DNA of 32,948 bases, from NCBI GenBank assembly GCA_965653225.1, contig CBFGZI010000031.1, forward strand, positions 1 through 32,948. Reading direction: 5' to 3'. Below the pieces are notes generated by a model. That model saw only the letters and a list, made by a program, of their open reading frames with translations. It did not search any database and was not told the origin of the DNA. Of the stretch, positions 8,329 through 14,929 are shown piece by piece. Made by a program: the position numbers and the translations under genes. The DNA is from JALZDI01 sp965653225. Lineage in GTDB: Bacteria > Actinomycetota > Actinomycetes > Propionibacteriales > Nocardioidaceae. Positions within the stretch are counted from its first letter, which is position 1. Each line of letters opens with the position of its first letter.

Positions 8329-9492
8329 ATGCTGGTGAGTACGCCCGGTCGCACGAGGGTCTGGCTGCTGGTCCTGCTCGTTCCGGCACTGGTGCTGGGC
8401 GGAGCGCCCGGTGTGGCGAGTGCGGTGCCAACGGACGTCCCGCGGGCGACGGCGTCGTTCAACGACGTCGTGCGCGTCGTGGTGTCCGCCGGCGACACGG
8501 TCTACGTGGGCGGCGCCTTCACCCGGGCCACGGACTCCAGCGGCACGGTCATCCGCAACCACGTCGCCGCCGTCGACGCGGTCACCGGTCAGCTGCGCCC
8601 GTGGAACCCGAACGCGGACGGTGCGGTGCTGGCGCTGGCCGTCTCCGGCACCGATGTCTACCTCGGTGGTGTCTTCAACAACGTCGGAGGCGTCGGCAGA
8701 CAGGGCCTCGCCAAGGTCTCGGCGGGGACCGGCGCCGTGCGGCCGGGCTTCGTGCACACCGTGCCGAAGGCGGTGCGGGCGCTGCTGGTGCAGGGCGGCG
8801 CGCTGTACGCCGGCGGCTCGTTCGGCTCGGTCGACGGGCAGAGCCGGGCTCGACTCGCGAAGTTCGACCTCACCAGCGGCGCGCTCTCGCCCGCGTGGAC
8901 GCCCAGCGCCGTCGGTTCGGTGCGGGCGCTGGCGGCCGACCCGCTGGGCCGGATCCTGGTGGGCGGCAGCTTCACCACGCTCGACGGCCGCGCCGACAGC
9001 GCCTTCCTCGCCGCCCTCGACGCCGGGACGGGCGCGGTGTCGCCGGGCTTCCGCGCGGCGATCACCTACCGGGTCGACGCACTGGCGGTCACCGCCGACT
9101 CGGTGTACGCCGCGGCTGACGGCCCGGGAGGACACCTCCGCGCGTTCGGGCTCGACGGCTCCAACCGCTGGGACCTGGCTACCGACGGTGGCGTCCAGGC
9201 GGTCGACGTCCTCGGCGGCACGGTGTTCTTCGGCGGTCACTTCGACAACGCCTGCCGCTCGGCCCTCCTCGGCACGACCGGGTCATGTCAGGCCGGCATG
9301 CTCACCAGGCACAAGCTCGGTGCGGTCAGCCCCGCGGGTGACCTCACTACCTGGGCGCCGCAGGCGAACTCCCCGCAGGGAGTCTTCGCGGTCGAGTCGC
9401 TGCCCGGCTCGGGCACGGTCGCGGTCGGCGGTGCCTTCACGCGGTTCCGCGCCAGCGGTCGGGTGCAGCCGTTCTTCGCCATCTTCGGGTGA
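8329..9492 (+). CDS. Secreted GGxF-repeat beta-propeller protein
   Basis: Predicted exported protein of 387 aa. A signal peptide covers about residues 1-32: basic start, long hydrophobic core and a GVASA cleavage site. The mature part has at least six repeats of about 40-60 residues, each with a GGxF core: VYVGGAFTRA, VYLGGVFNNV, LYAGGSFGSV, ILVGGSFTTL, VFFGGHFDNA, VAVGGAFTRF. This is the pattern of delta-60/DUF5122-type beta-propellers. Two cysteines (CRSALLGTTGSC) could form a disulfide near the end. No catalytic motif was seen. The ATG at 8329 has a good GGGGAAGA site. Its place between polymerase and priming enzyme suggests a cell-surface role in binding or organising the polymer, which is inference. 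Confidence 0.78.
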   Translation: MLVSTPGRTRVWLLVLLVPALVLGGAPGVASAVPTDVPRATASFNDVVRVVVSAGDTVYVGGAFTRATDSSGTVIRNHVAAVDAVTGQLRPWNPNADGAVLALAVSGTDVYLGGVFNNVGGVGRQGLAKVSAGTGAVRPGFVHTVPKAVRALLVQGGALYAGGSFGSVDGQSRARLAKFDLTSGALSPAWTPSAVGSVRALAADPLGRILVGGSFTTLDGRADSAFLAALDAGTGAVSPGFRAAITYRVDALAVTADSVYAAADGPGGHLRAFGLDGSNRWDLATDGGVQAVDVLGGTVFFGGHFDNACRSALLGTTGSCQAGMLTRHKLGAVSPAGDLTTWAPQANSPQGVFAVESLPGSGTVAVGGAFTRFRASGRVQPFFAIFG

Positions 9493-9509
9493 GCATCCGC
9501 CGGCATTTG

Positions 9510-9522
9510 TGACTCAGCGTCA
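9510..9522. promoter_or_regulatory. BldD-box-like inverted repeat
   Basis: TGACTCAGCGTCA matches every defined position of the BldD consensus TnACnC[A/T]GnGTnA as I recall it. It lies inside a slightly longer inverted repeat, GTGAC-N5-GTCAC (9509-9523), about 150 bp upstream of the priming sugar transferase start. Function is inferred only. Confidence 0.5.
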
Positions 9523-9538
9523 CCGGCTGGGCGCGCGG

Positions 9539-9558
9539 AATCACCAACCTTGGTGATT
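9539..9558. promoter_or_regulatory. Perfect 20-bp palindrome upstream of sugar transferase
   Basis: AATCACCAACCTTGGTGATT has two perfect 9-bp arms with a 2-bp centre. The tiny loop makes it a poor terminator and a good dimer-binding operator. It lies 113 bp before the GTG at 9671 and 66 bp after the propeller gene. The regulator is unknown. Confidence 0.5.
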
Positions 9559-9657
9559 GCCATTGCAACCATGTCCGCGCACCCTCGCAGTGGGCTCAAG
9601 AAGCCTGATGTACAGCGACCCGCTGGGGAGCAGGGCTCGCTCGTTTGCCTTCCAGAC

Positions 9658-9665
9658 AAGGAGGA
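9658..9665 (+). promoter_or_regulatory. Strong ribosome-binding site fixing the sugar transferase start
   Basis: AAGGAGGA sits 5 nt before the GTG at 9671. It decides against the TTG at 9557, which would add 38 residues with no ribosome-binding site. Confidence 0.85.
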
Positions 9666-9670
9666 CCGGA

Positions 9671-11146
9671 GTGACCACGCTCCCCGAGCAGCGCGCTCTC
9701 CTGACGCCACTCGTCGGTGCCGTCCGCGCCCCCGCGCGGGTGCAGCAACGTCCGGTGGACGCGGAGCGTCGCTATGTGTACAGGCTGGTCGCGATCGATG
9801 GCCTGGCCGCGGTCGTGGCGGCCTCGCTGAGCCTTCTGGTTCGGTTCGGCGTGCATGGCGCACTGCCGCCGACGCCGATGGCGGTAAGCGTTTCGTTCGC
9901 GCCGATCTGGCTGGGCGTCCTCTTGGTCGTACGTGCCTACGAGCCGCGTTACCTGTACGTGGGTTCGGAGGAGTTCCGGCGCGTCATCGATGCCGGTGTG
10001 TGGCTGTCGCTGGCGGCGGCGCTGCTGTCGTACTCGCTTCAGGTCCCACTCGCTCGTGGCTACCTCATGCTGCTCGTCGTGACCGCCACCACGGGCACGC
10101 TCGCCGGCCGGTTCGCCTCCCGGAAGCACTTGCACCACTGCCGTGCCGCCGGCGCCGGGTGGATGCGACGGACGATCGTGGCCGGGCACGACCATGCGGT
10201 CCACCGGGCCGTCCGCGAGCTCCGTCGGACCCGCTGGCACGGCTACGAGGTGGTCGGTGTCTGCCTGAAGGGCAGCGTGCGCAAGGCCTCGTTCGACGTG
10301 CCCGTGACCGAGGGACTCGAGCTCCTCGTGCAGGCAGCCGAATGTGCGCACGCGGACGCGGTCGTGGTGCTGCCGTGCCGTCACCTCGACGGAGAGGCCG
10401 TTCGCCGGCTCGGGTGGGAGCTGGAGCGCGCGGGGACCCAGCTGCTGGTCGCGCCCGGACTGCTCGACGTGGCGCCGGAGCGGACCACGGTCAGTCTTGT
10501 CGGAGCGATGCCGCTCGTGCACATCGCGCACGCGGAGCTTCGCGGTGTGCGTCGGCTGGCCAAGGACCTCTTCGACAGCCTCGTCGCCGCGGCGGCGTTG
10601 CTGGTGCTGTCGCCGCTGTTGCTGACGGTGATGCTCGCGATCCGGCTGGACAGCCCCGGCCCGGCGCTGTTCAAGCAGGAGCGGGTGGGCCGCGACGACC
10701 GCCGGTTCGTGATGTACAAGCTGCGCACGATGGTGGTGGACGCGGAGGAGCACCGTTCGTCGCTGGTCGCGCTGAACCAGGCCGACGGTGTGCTGTTCAA
10801 GCTGCACCACGACCCGCGGGTGACCCGGATCGGGCGGTGGCTAAGGCGCTACTCGATCGACGAGCTGCCGCAGCTGATCAACGTGCTGCTGGGCGACATG
10901 TCGCTGGTGGGCCCGCGACCGCCGTTGCCGAGCGAGGTACGGAACTACCCGTCGGACGTGCGTCGGCGGCTCGCGGTGAAGCCGGGTCTGACCGGCCTGT
11001 GGCAGGTCAGCGGACGCTCCGACCTGCCGTGGGAGGAGGCCGTCCGGCTGGACCTGCAGTACGTGGAGAACTGGTCGCTGATGCTCGACCTGTCCATCCT
11101 GTGGAGGACGACGCGGGCCGTGCTGTCGCGGGCGGGCGCGTACTGA
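9671..11146 (+). CDS. Priming polyprenyl-phosphate sugar-phosphate transferase
   Basis: Predicted membrane enzyme that starts repeat-unit synthesis by moving a sugar-1-phosphate from a nucleotide sugar to undecaprenyl phosphate (WbaP/WcaJ/CpsE type). The product has 491 aa: about four N-terminal membrane segments, a nucleotide-binding-like middle region (MRRTIVAGHDHAVHRAVREL) and a C-terminal bacterial sugar transferase domain. That domain shows a membrane re-entrant helix, FKQERVGRDDRRF, YKLRTM, SIDELPQLINVLLGDMSLVG and KPGLTGLWQVSGRS, all family signatures. A Shine-Dalgarno sequence fixes the GTG start. The promoter region holds a BldD-like box and a 20-bp palindrome, so it may be the regulated entry step of the pathway. 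The sugar (hexose or galactose type) is not predicted. Confidence 0.92.
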   Translation: MTTLPEQRALLTPLVGAVRAPARVQQRPVDAERRYVYRLVAIDGLAAVVAASLSLLVRFGVHGALPPTPMAVSVSFAPIWLGVLLVVRAYEPRYLYVGSEEFRRVIDAGVWLSLAAALLSYSLQVPLARGYLMLLVVTATTGTLAGRFASRKHLHHCRAAGAGWMRRTIVAGHDHAVHRAVRELRRTRWHGYEVVGVCLKGSVRKASFDVPVTEGLELLVQAAECAHADAVVVLPCRHLDGEAVRRLGWELERAGTQLLVAPGLLDVAPERTTVSLVGAMPLVHIAHAELRGVRRLAKDLFDSLVAAAALLVLSPLLLTVMLAIRLDSPGPALFKQERVGRDDRRFVMYKLRTMVVDAEEHRSSLVALNQADGVLFKLHHDPRVTRIGRWLRRYSIDELPQLINVLLGDMSLVGPRPPLPSEVRNYPSDVRRRLAVKPGLTGLWQVSGRSDLPWEEAVRLDLQYVENWSLMLDLSILWRTTRAVLSRAGAY

Positions 11147-11206
11147 GACTTCCCGCTCAGACACCTGGCCGAGGACCTGGCTGGCTGGGACTGGGCGGTC
11201 TCAGTC

Positions 11207-11881
11207 TCAGCCGGGCTGGCGCCACCGCGCGTCACGGGTGATCGCGACCGCGGCGATCTGCGAGTTGACGCCGAGCTTGGAGAGGATGGACTTGACCTGG
11301 GTACGGACGGTGGCCTCCGAGACGTGGAAGCCGCGGGCGATGTCGCCGACGCGCTCGCCCTCTGCGAGCCGGGCCAGCACCTCCCGCTCGCGGCGGGTCA
11401 ACGTGTCGAGGCGGGCCCGGTGTGCTTCCTTGCGGAGCTGCCGGCGCTGCCAGTACTGGATGAGTCCGAGCCGCTGCGACGTCTCGAGCGTGCGCTCACC
11501 GGCGGCCACCCGCTGCAGGATGCTGGCCAGCTTTCCGAGCCCGTCGGACTCGGACAGGACCGCGTGGGCACCAAGGGCCAGGGCCTGCCCCCAGCGTTCG
11601 TCGTCAGGGACGGGCGTGACCACGACGACCGCGGAGCCGGCGCGCTTGAGCGGGCGCACGAGGGACATGGCGTCGCCGGTCTCACCGAGGTCCGAGCCCA
11701 GGATCACGATCCGCGGGCGCAGCGACAGTGTCGGCTCGAGCAGCTCATTGGCGTCGGCTGCGTCGTCGGGAACCGGCACCGCGGTCGCCACGAAGCCGCG
11801 GGCGCCGAGCGCCAGCGTCAACGACTCCCCGAGCAGCACGGTCTTCACGACGATGGCTACCCGGCCAACCCCCATCAGCAC
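11207..11881 (-). CDS. NarL/LuxR-type regulator with degenerate receiver
   Basis: Predicted DNA-binding regulator of 224 aa. The C-terminal LuxR-type helix-turn-helix is clear: LTRREREVLARLAEGERV, then SEATVRTQVKSILSKLGV. The N-terminal half has receiver length and strand pattern but lacks the key residues. The usual acidic pair after strand 1 is replaced by VVK (VAIVVKTVLLGE). The phospho-acceptor position reads IVILGSDLGE, with glycine where aspartate is expected, and the conserved lysine is not in place (HAVLSESD). Phosphorylation by a histidine kinase is therefore doubtful. It starts at a GTG (or the ATG two codons later) after AGGGAGGGG. It converges on the priming sugar transferase, so control of the polysaccharide locus is possible but unproven. 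Confidence 0.85.
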   Translation of the reverse strand: MLMGVGRVAIVVKTVLLGESLTLALGARGFVATAVPVPDDAADANELLEPTLSLRPRIVILGSDLGETGDAMSLVRPLKRAGSAVVVVTPVPDDERWGQALALGAHAVLSESDGLGKLASILQRVAAGERTLETSQRLGLIQYWQRRQLRKEAHRARLDTLTRREREVLARLAEGERVGDIARGFHVSEATVRTQVKSILSKLGVNSQIAAVAITRDARWRQPG

Positions 11882-11924
11882 CGGCGCACCCCTCCCTTCG
11901 GCGTGACCATGTCGAGTCGGTGGC

Positions 11925-11949
11925 AGACGTCGAACCAGGCGACGTCTGT
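11925..11949. promoter_or_regulatory. Inverted repeat upstream of the NarL-type regulator
   Basis: Perfect 9-bp arms CAGACGTCG and CGACGTCTG around 7 bp, centred about 55 bp before the regulator's start. A TAGCCT box on the minus strand at 11975-11970 would place the repeat just downstream of the start site. It could be an autoregulatory operator or a 5'-UTR hairpin. Confidence 0.5.
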
Positions 11950-12121
11950 GTGGGGAGGGGGATGACTTCAGGCTACTTGCCGGTCGAGACCCCCGGAGCC
12001 GACCGATGACCGGTGCGTCCGGAATCTGCCGATCTGGGAGGGGTGTGGCCGTGGGAAAAAGTGGTTCTGCGTGATGATTTGTTGACGCGGGCCGCTCCGT
12101 CGGCCTCGGATGCCCGGTAGA

Positions 12122-12127
12122 TACACT
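12122..12127 (+). promoter_or_regulatory. -10 box of leaderless small membrane gene
   Basis: TACACT lies 8 nt before the GTG at 12136, so transcription probably starts at or next to the start codon. Confidence 0.5.
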
Positions 12128-12135
12128 CGCCGACC

Positions 12136-12234
12136 GTGGAAGCCTTCTTCGTGACGCTGCTGGTGCTGAGCGGCGTGTTCATCACCTGGTTCACGGTGTT
12201 CGTGGTCTACAAGCTCTACAAGGGACAGTCGTAG
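12136..12234 (+). CDS. 32-aa single-pass membrane protein
   Basis: A short ORF starting with GTG and coding for MEAFFVTLLVLSGVFI, more hydrophobic residues and a basic tail YKLYKGQS. It is nearly all one transmembrane helix with a positively charged C-terminal end. Support comes from a TACACT box at leaderless spacing and from tight placement 4 nt before the nitrobindin gene, which suggests a two-gene operon. I do not recognise a family. It could be a small membrane modulator, or simply a leader peptide whose translation feeds the next gene. Confidence 0.6.
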   Translation: MEAFFVTLLVLSGVFITWFTVFVVYKLYKGQS

Positions 12235-12238
12235 AGCC

Positions 12239-12733
12239 GTGGCCTTCCAGATCCCTTCCGACCTGCACGCCGACTGCGCGCCGATCGTCTGGCTGCTCGG
12301 CACCTGGCAGGGAAACGGCCAGGGCGACTACCCGACGATCGAGAAGTTCAGCTTCCGCCAGGAGGTGATCTTCGCCCACGACGGCAGGCCGTTCTTCCAC
12401 TACTTCAGCCGGGCCTGGCTCACCGACGACGAGGGCAACGACATCCGCCCCGGCGCGCTCGAGACCGGCTTCCTGCGTCCGCAGCCCGACAACAAGCTCG
12501 AGCTGGTGCTGACGCACCCGACCGGCTTCGTCGAGGTCTGGTACGGCGAGGTCGACGGCGCCAAGGTCGAGCTCAAGACCGACGCCGTCGTGCGTACCGA
12601 GACTGCGAAGGAGTACAACGCCGGCCACCGCCTGTACGGCCTGGTCGACGGCGACCTGATGTGGGCCTTCGACATGGCCGCGATGGGGCAGCCGCTGCAG
12701 CCGCACCTGTGGGGCCGGCTCAAGCGCGTCTGA
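12239..12733 (+). CDS. Nitrobindin-family heme-binding beta-barrel protein
   Basis: Predicted 164-aa fatty-acid-binding-protein-like beta-barrel of the nitrobindin (DUF1794) family, which binds ferric heme and can isomerise peroxynitrite. The family N-terminal motif is present (LLGTWQGNGQGDYPTI, about residues 18-33). So is the C-terminal histidine that should be the proximal heme ligand (QPHLWGRLKRV). Length matches the family. The GTG starts 4 nt after the small membrane gene's stop. The Nur-like regulator follows 34 nt later from its own promoter. Clustering with nur and ygfZ, as I recall from Streptomyces, supports orthology. Confidence 0.88.
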   Translation: MAFQIPSDLHADCAPIVWLLGTWQGNGQGDYPTIEKFSFRQEVIFAHDGRPFFHYFSRAWLTDDEGNDIRPGALETGFLRPQPDNKLELVLTHPTGFVEVWYGEVDGAKVELKTDAVVRTETAKEYNAGHRLYGLVDGDLMWAFDMAAMGQPLQPHLWGRLKRV

Positions 12734-12755
12734 CCGCCGGTGCGCGCACCAGACC

Positions 12756-12761
12756 TAGACT
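12756..12761 (+). promoter_or_regulatory. -10 box of leaderless nur-like gene
   Basis: TAGACT lies 6 nt before the GTG at 12768, with no ribosome-binding site; typical leaderless layout. Confidence 0.6.
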
Positions 12762-12767
12762 CGTGAC

Positions 12768-13202
12768 GTGCGACGCGCTGCCGACGACGGAGGCCTGGTC
12801 GACTTCCAGGACGAGCTACGGGCACGCGGCTACCGGCTGACCCCGCAGCGCCAGCTGGTGCTCGAGGCGGTGCAGGACCTCGAGCACGCCACCCCCGACG
12901 AGATCCTCGTGCACGTGCGCGAGCGGGCGTCCGGCGTGAACGTCTCCACGATCTACCGCACGCTCGAGCTGCTCGAGGAGATCGGCCTGGTCACCCACAC
13001 CCACCTCTCGCACGGCGCCCCGACCTACCACTCGTCCGCCGTCCCGCCGCACGTGCACCTCGTGTGCCGCTCGTGCAAGTCGGTCTACGACGTCGCCCCC
13101 GAGGTCGTGCAGCCGCTGGTCGACCGGCTGCACGACGACCAGGGCTTCGAGACCGACGTCGCGCACCTGACCGTCTTCGGGCTGTGCCAGAAGTGCTCGT
13201 GA
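12768..13202 (+). CDS. nur: Nur-like Fur-family metalloregulator
   Basis: Predicted metal-sensing repressor of 144 aa. The DNA-binding winged helix is RLTPQRQLVLEAV to STIYRTLELLEE. Compared from memory with Streptomyces coelicolor Nur, residue numbers shift by +7. The nickel-site histidines H70, H72 and H126 correspond to H77, H79 and H133 here, all present. In the second (M) site, H33, H88 and H90 correspond to H40, H95 and H97, but Nur H86 is proline here. Two cysteine pairs (CRSC and CQKC) are present, the second at the very C-terminus. It probably senses nickel and controls superoxide dismutase or nickel uptake genes, which are not in this window. Zur or Fur function cannot be excluded. 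Confidence 0.82.
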   Translation: MRRAADDGGLVDFQDELRARGYRLTPQRQLVLEAVQDLEHATPDEILVHVRERASGVNVSTIYRTLELLEEIGLVTHTHLSHGAPTYHSSAVPPHVHLVCRSCKSVYDVAPEVVQPLVDRLHDDQGFETDVAHLTVFGLCQKCS

Positions 13203-13622
13203 GCGCCTTCGCAGTGCTGCAACGTCCGTCGAGGGCTCGCATCTAGCGCCTTCCCTCGGCTAGTGGTCCCTTCCCTCGGTTCATACGCCGAGGAAAGCAT
13301 CCATGAACCCCGGGTACATGGCTCGTGGTGCGGTGCGAGCCCCGGCGGCGCGGAACATGACAGGAAACGGTCCCCACTGATCTCTTAGCTGCCCGTGTGA
13401 AAAGCCGGCCACACCCCAGCCGCACAAGCACCCCGAGCCCCTGCCTCCTCACTGCTGCCCTTTGGCCCGCACGACCGCTCGGTGCAATACGGCACGAAAC
13501 GGCGCGCGCAACCGGCCTTCGGCGGCAGTCTCATCCGCTCCCGCAGCCGGCCGCGCGGCTGCCCGCGCCGTCAGGCTGTCCGGCACGCCGTCGCGTCACC
13601 GGCGCGACCTAGACTCGGCGAC
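13203..13622. other. 420-bp intergenic region with RNA-like hairpins, no clear gene
   Basis: No convincing ORF was seen. The first 150 bases are rich in short stems. CTAGC/GCTAG encloses one copy of CCTTCCCTCGG (13249-13259). A second copy at 13269-13279 faces CCGAGGAAAG (13288-13297). CCATG/CATGG and GGCTCG/CGAGCC stems follow. The single CCGAGG strand could pair with either copy, so alternative folds are possible. The rest is C-rich without structure I can name, up to the ygfZ promoter. It does not match the RNase P, tmRNA or SRP RNA patterns I know. Confidence 0.35.
13610..13615 (+). promoter_or_regulatory. -10 box of leaderless ygfZ
   Basis: TAGACT is followed by 7 nt and then the GTG at 13623; no ribosome-binding site is present. 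Confidence 0.6.
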
Positions 13623-14582
13623 GTGGCTTCCCCTACGCAGATGACCTACCGCAGCCCGCTGCTCGACGCCGTGCCCGGGGCGGTCGAGGCCGAGCCACCG
13701 GACTCCGGCGTGGCCTGGCACTACGGCCAGTGGTCGGCCGAGCAGCGGCGCCTCGCCGACGGCGAGGGCTTCGTCGACCTCTCGCACCGGGGTGTGCTGC
13801 GGATCGACGGACCAGACCGGCTCGGCTGGCTGCACTCGATCACCTCGCAGCAGCTGGAAGGGCTGGCGCCGCACACGCCAACGGCCACCCTGGTCCTGTC
13901 ACCGAACGGTCACGTCGAGCACGCGATGTACGGCCACGACGACGGTGAGGCGTTCTGGGCGCACGTCGAGCCCGGCACCGTCGGGCCGCTGGTGGACTGG
14001 CTGGACCGGATGCGCTTCATGATGCGGGTCGAGGTCGCCGACGTCTCCGACGCGTTCGCGGTCGTGCACCGGCCCGGCGAGGGCGATCTGATCATCGAGC
14101 GGGCATCCCTCCCCGGGGCCGTCGACCGCTACGGCCCGCCGAGCGGTGTGTGGGCGTACGACGCGCTGCGCATCGCCGCCGGCGTACCCCGACACGGCGT
14201 GGAAACCGACCAGAGAACGATCCCCAACGAGGTCGGCTGGATCGGTCCGGCGGTGGCGCTGGACAAGGGCTGCTACCGCGGTCAGGAGACGGTCGCACGG
14301 GTGCACACGCTGGGCCGGCCGCCGCGGCGGCTGGTGCTGCTGCACCTCGACGGCTCGGTCGACCGCCTGCCGGCGAGGGGTTCCGACGTCGTGCACGGCG
14401 GTCGCACGGTCGGCTTCGTGGGCTCGGCGGCGATGCACTACGAGCTCGGCCCGGTGGCGCTGGCGCTGGTCAAGCGCAACGTGCCCGTCGACGCCGACCT
14501 GGAGGCCGACGGCGTCGCCGCGGCCCAGGAGATGCTGGTCGACCCCGAGGTCGGGCTGCACGTACGCCCTAGGCTGCGCTGA
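13623..14582 (+). CDS. ygfZ: YgfZ/CAF17-type folate-binding Fe-S cluster protein
   Basis: Predicted 319-aa folate-dependent protein that supports assembly or repair of some iron-sulfur enzymes, such as radical SAM enzymes. The family signature KGCYRGQE is present, with C217 as its conserved cysteine, followed by TVARVHTLGRPPRRLV. The N-terminal half resembles the aminomethyltransferase (GcvT) fold (DLSHRGVLRIDGPDRLGWLH). The GTG is set by a leaderless promoter. It precedes fbiC, which encodes a double radical SAM enzyme with two 4Fe-4S clusters, so proximity may be functional. Confidence 0.9.
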   Translation: MASPTQMTYRSPLLDAVPGAVEAEPPDSGVAWHYGQWSAEQRRLADGEGFVDLSHRGVLRIDGPDRLGWLHSITSQQLEGLAPHTPTATLVLSPNGHVEHAMYGHDDGEAFWAHVEPGTVGPLVDWLDRMRFMMRVEVADVSDAFAVVHRPGEGDLIIERASLPGAVDRYGPPSGVWAYDALRIAAGVPRHGVETDQRTIPNEVGWIGPAVALDKGCYRGQETVARVHTLGRPPRRLVLLHLDGSVDRLPARGSDVVHGGRTVGFVGSAAMHYELGPVALALVKRNVPVDADLEADGVAAAQEMLVDPEVGLHVRPRLR

Positions 14583-14619
14583 CGTGCGCAGAAGGCACCG
14601 CAGCAAGTTGTGAAGGCCG

Positions 14620-14814
14620 TCAGCCGATGGGCGGCCACTCCACCTTGTGGATGTGGTGGCCGTGCGTGCACTGGAAGCCGGGGATCACGCAGTCGTGCAC
14701 CGGTGGTGAGACGTCGACGGTCAGCACACAGGTGGTGTCGTGGTGCTCGGGACAAACCCCCTCGGCGTCGGCCTCCCGGCCGGTGAGCACGCATGCCGCG
14801 AACTGGTTCATCAC
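14620..14814 (-). CDS. Small Cys/His-rich hypothetical protein
   Basis: A 64-aa ORF on the minus strand. It holds five cysteines and seven histidines, including CPEHHDTTC and CTHGHHIHKVEW, a composition that suggests metal binding. A TAGCGT box (14828-14823) lies 8 nt before the GTG at 14814, the same leaderless spacing as its neighbours; a second start codon (ATG) follows directly. It converges on ygfZ with a 37-bp gap and is divergent from fbiC. I do not recognise a family, and in GC-rich DNA a short ORF can arise by chance, so it stays tentative. Confidence 0.5.
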   Translation of the reverse strand: MMNQFAACVLTGREADAEGVCPEHHDTTCVLTVDVSPPVHDCVIPGFQCTHGHHIHKVEWPPIG

Positions 14815-14929
14815 GTCTACGAACGCTATTTGCCACCCGCAAACGTGGCGTCAAACGCCTGGGGTCATAGGCTCGCTACGGCGTACGTGACCCAAGTCAG
14901 GGCCAACAGGCCGGAACCAAGGAGTGCCG
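14815..14929. promoter_or_regulatory. Divergent promoter of fbiC and the Cys/His ORF
   Basis: On the plus strand TAGGCT (14868-14873) is a likely -10 for fbiC, giving a leader of about 50 nt. AAGGAG at 14919-14924 is the ribosome-binding site, 5 nt before the ATG at 14930. On the minus strand TAGCGT at 14828-14823 serves the small ORF. Confidence 0.5.

Noticed and set aside
9557..9670. TTG start for the sugar transferase adding 38 residues
   Set aside because: No ribosome-binding site there, while AAGGAGGA precedes the GTG at 9671.
13288..13380. RNase P-like signature (GAGGAAAG)
   Set aside because: The gap is too short and other conserved RNase P segments are missing.
13243..13612. Short ORFs in the gap before ygfZ
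   Set aside because: No ribosome-binding site, no leaderless box and no protein-like composition.
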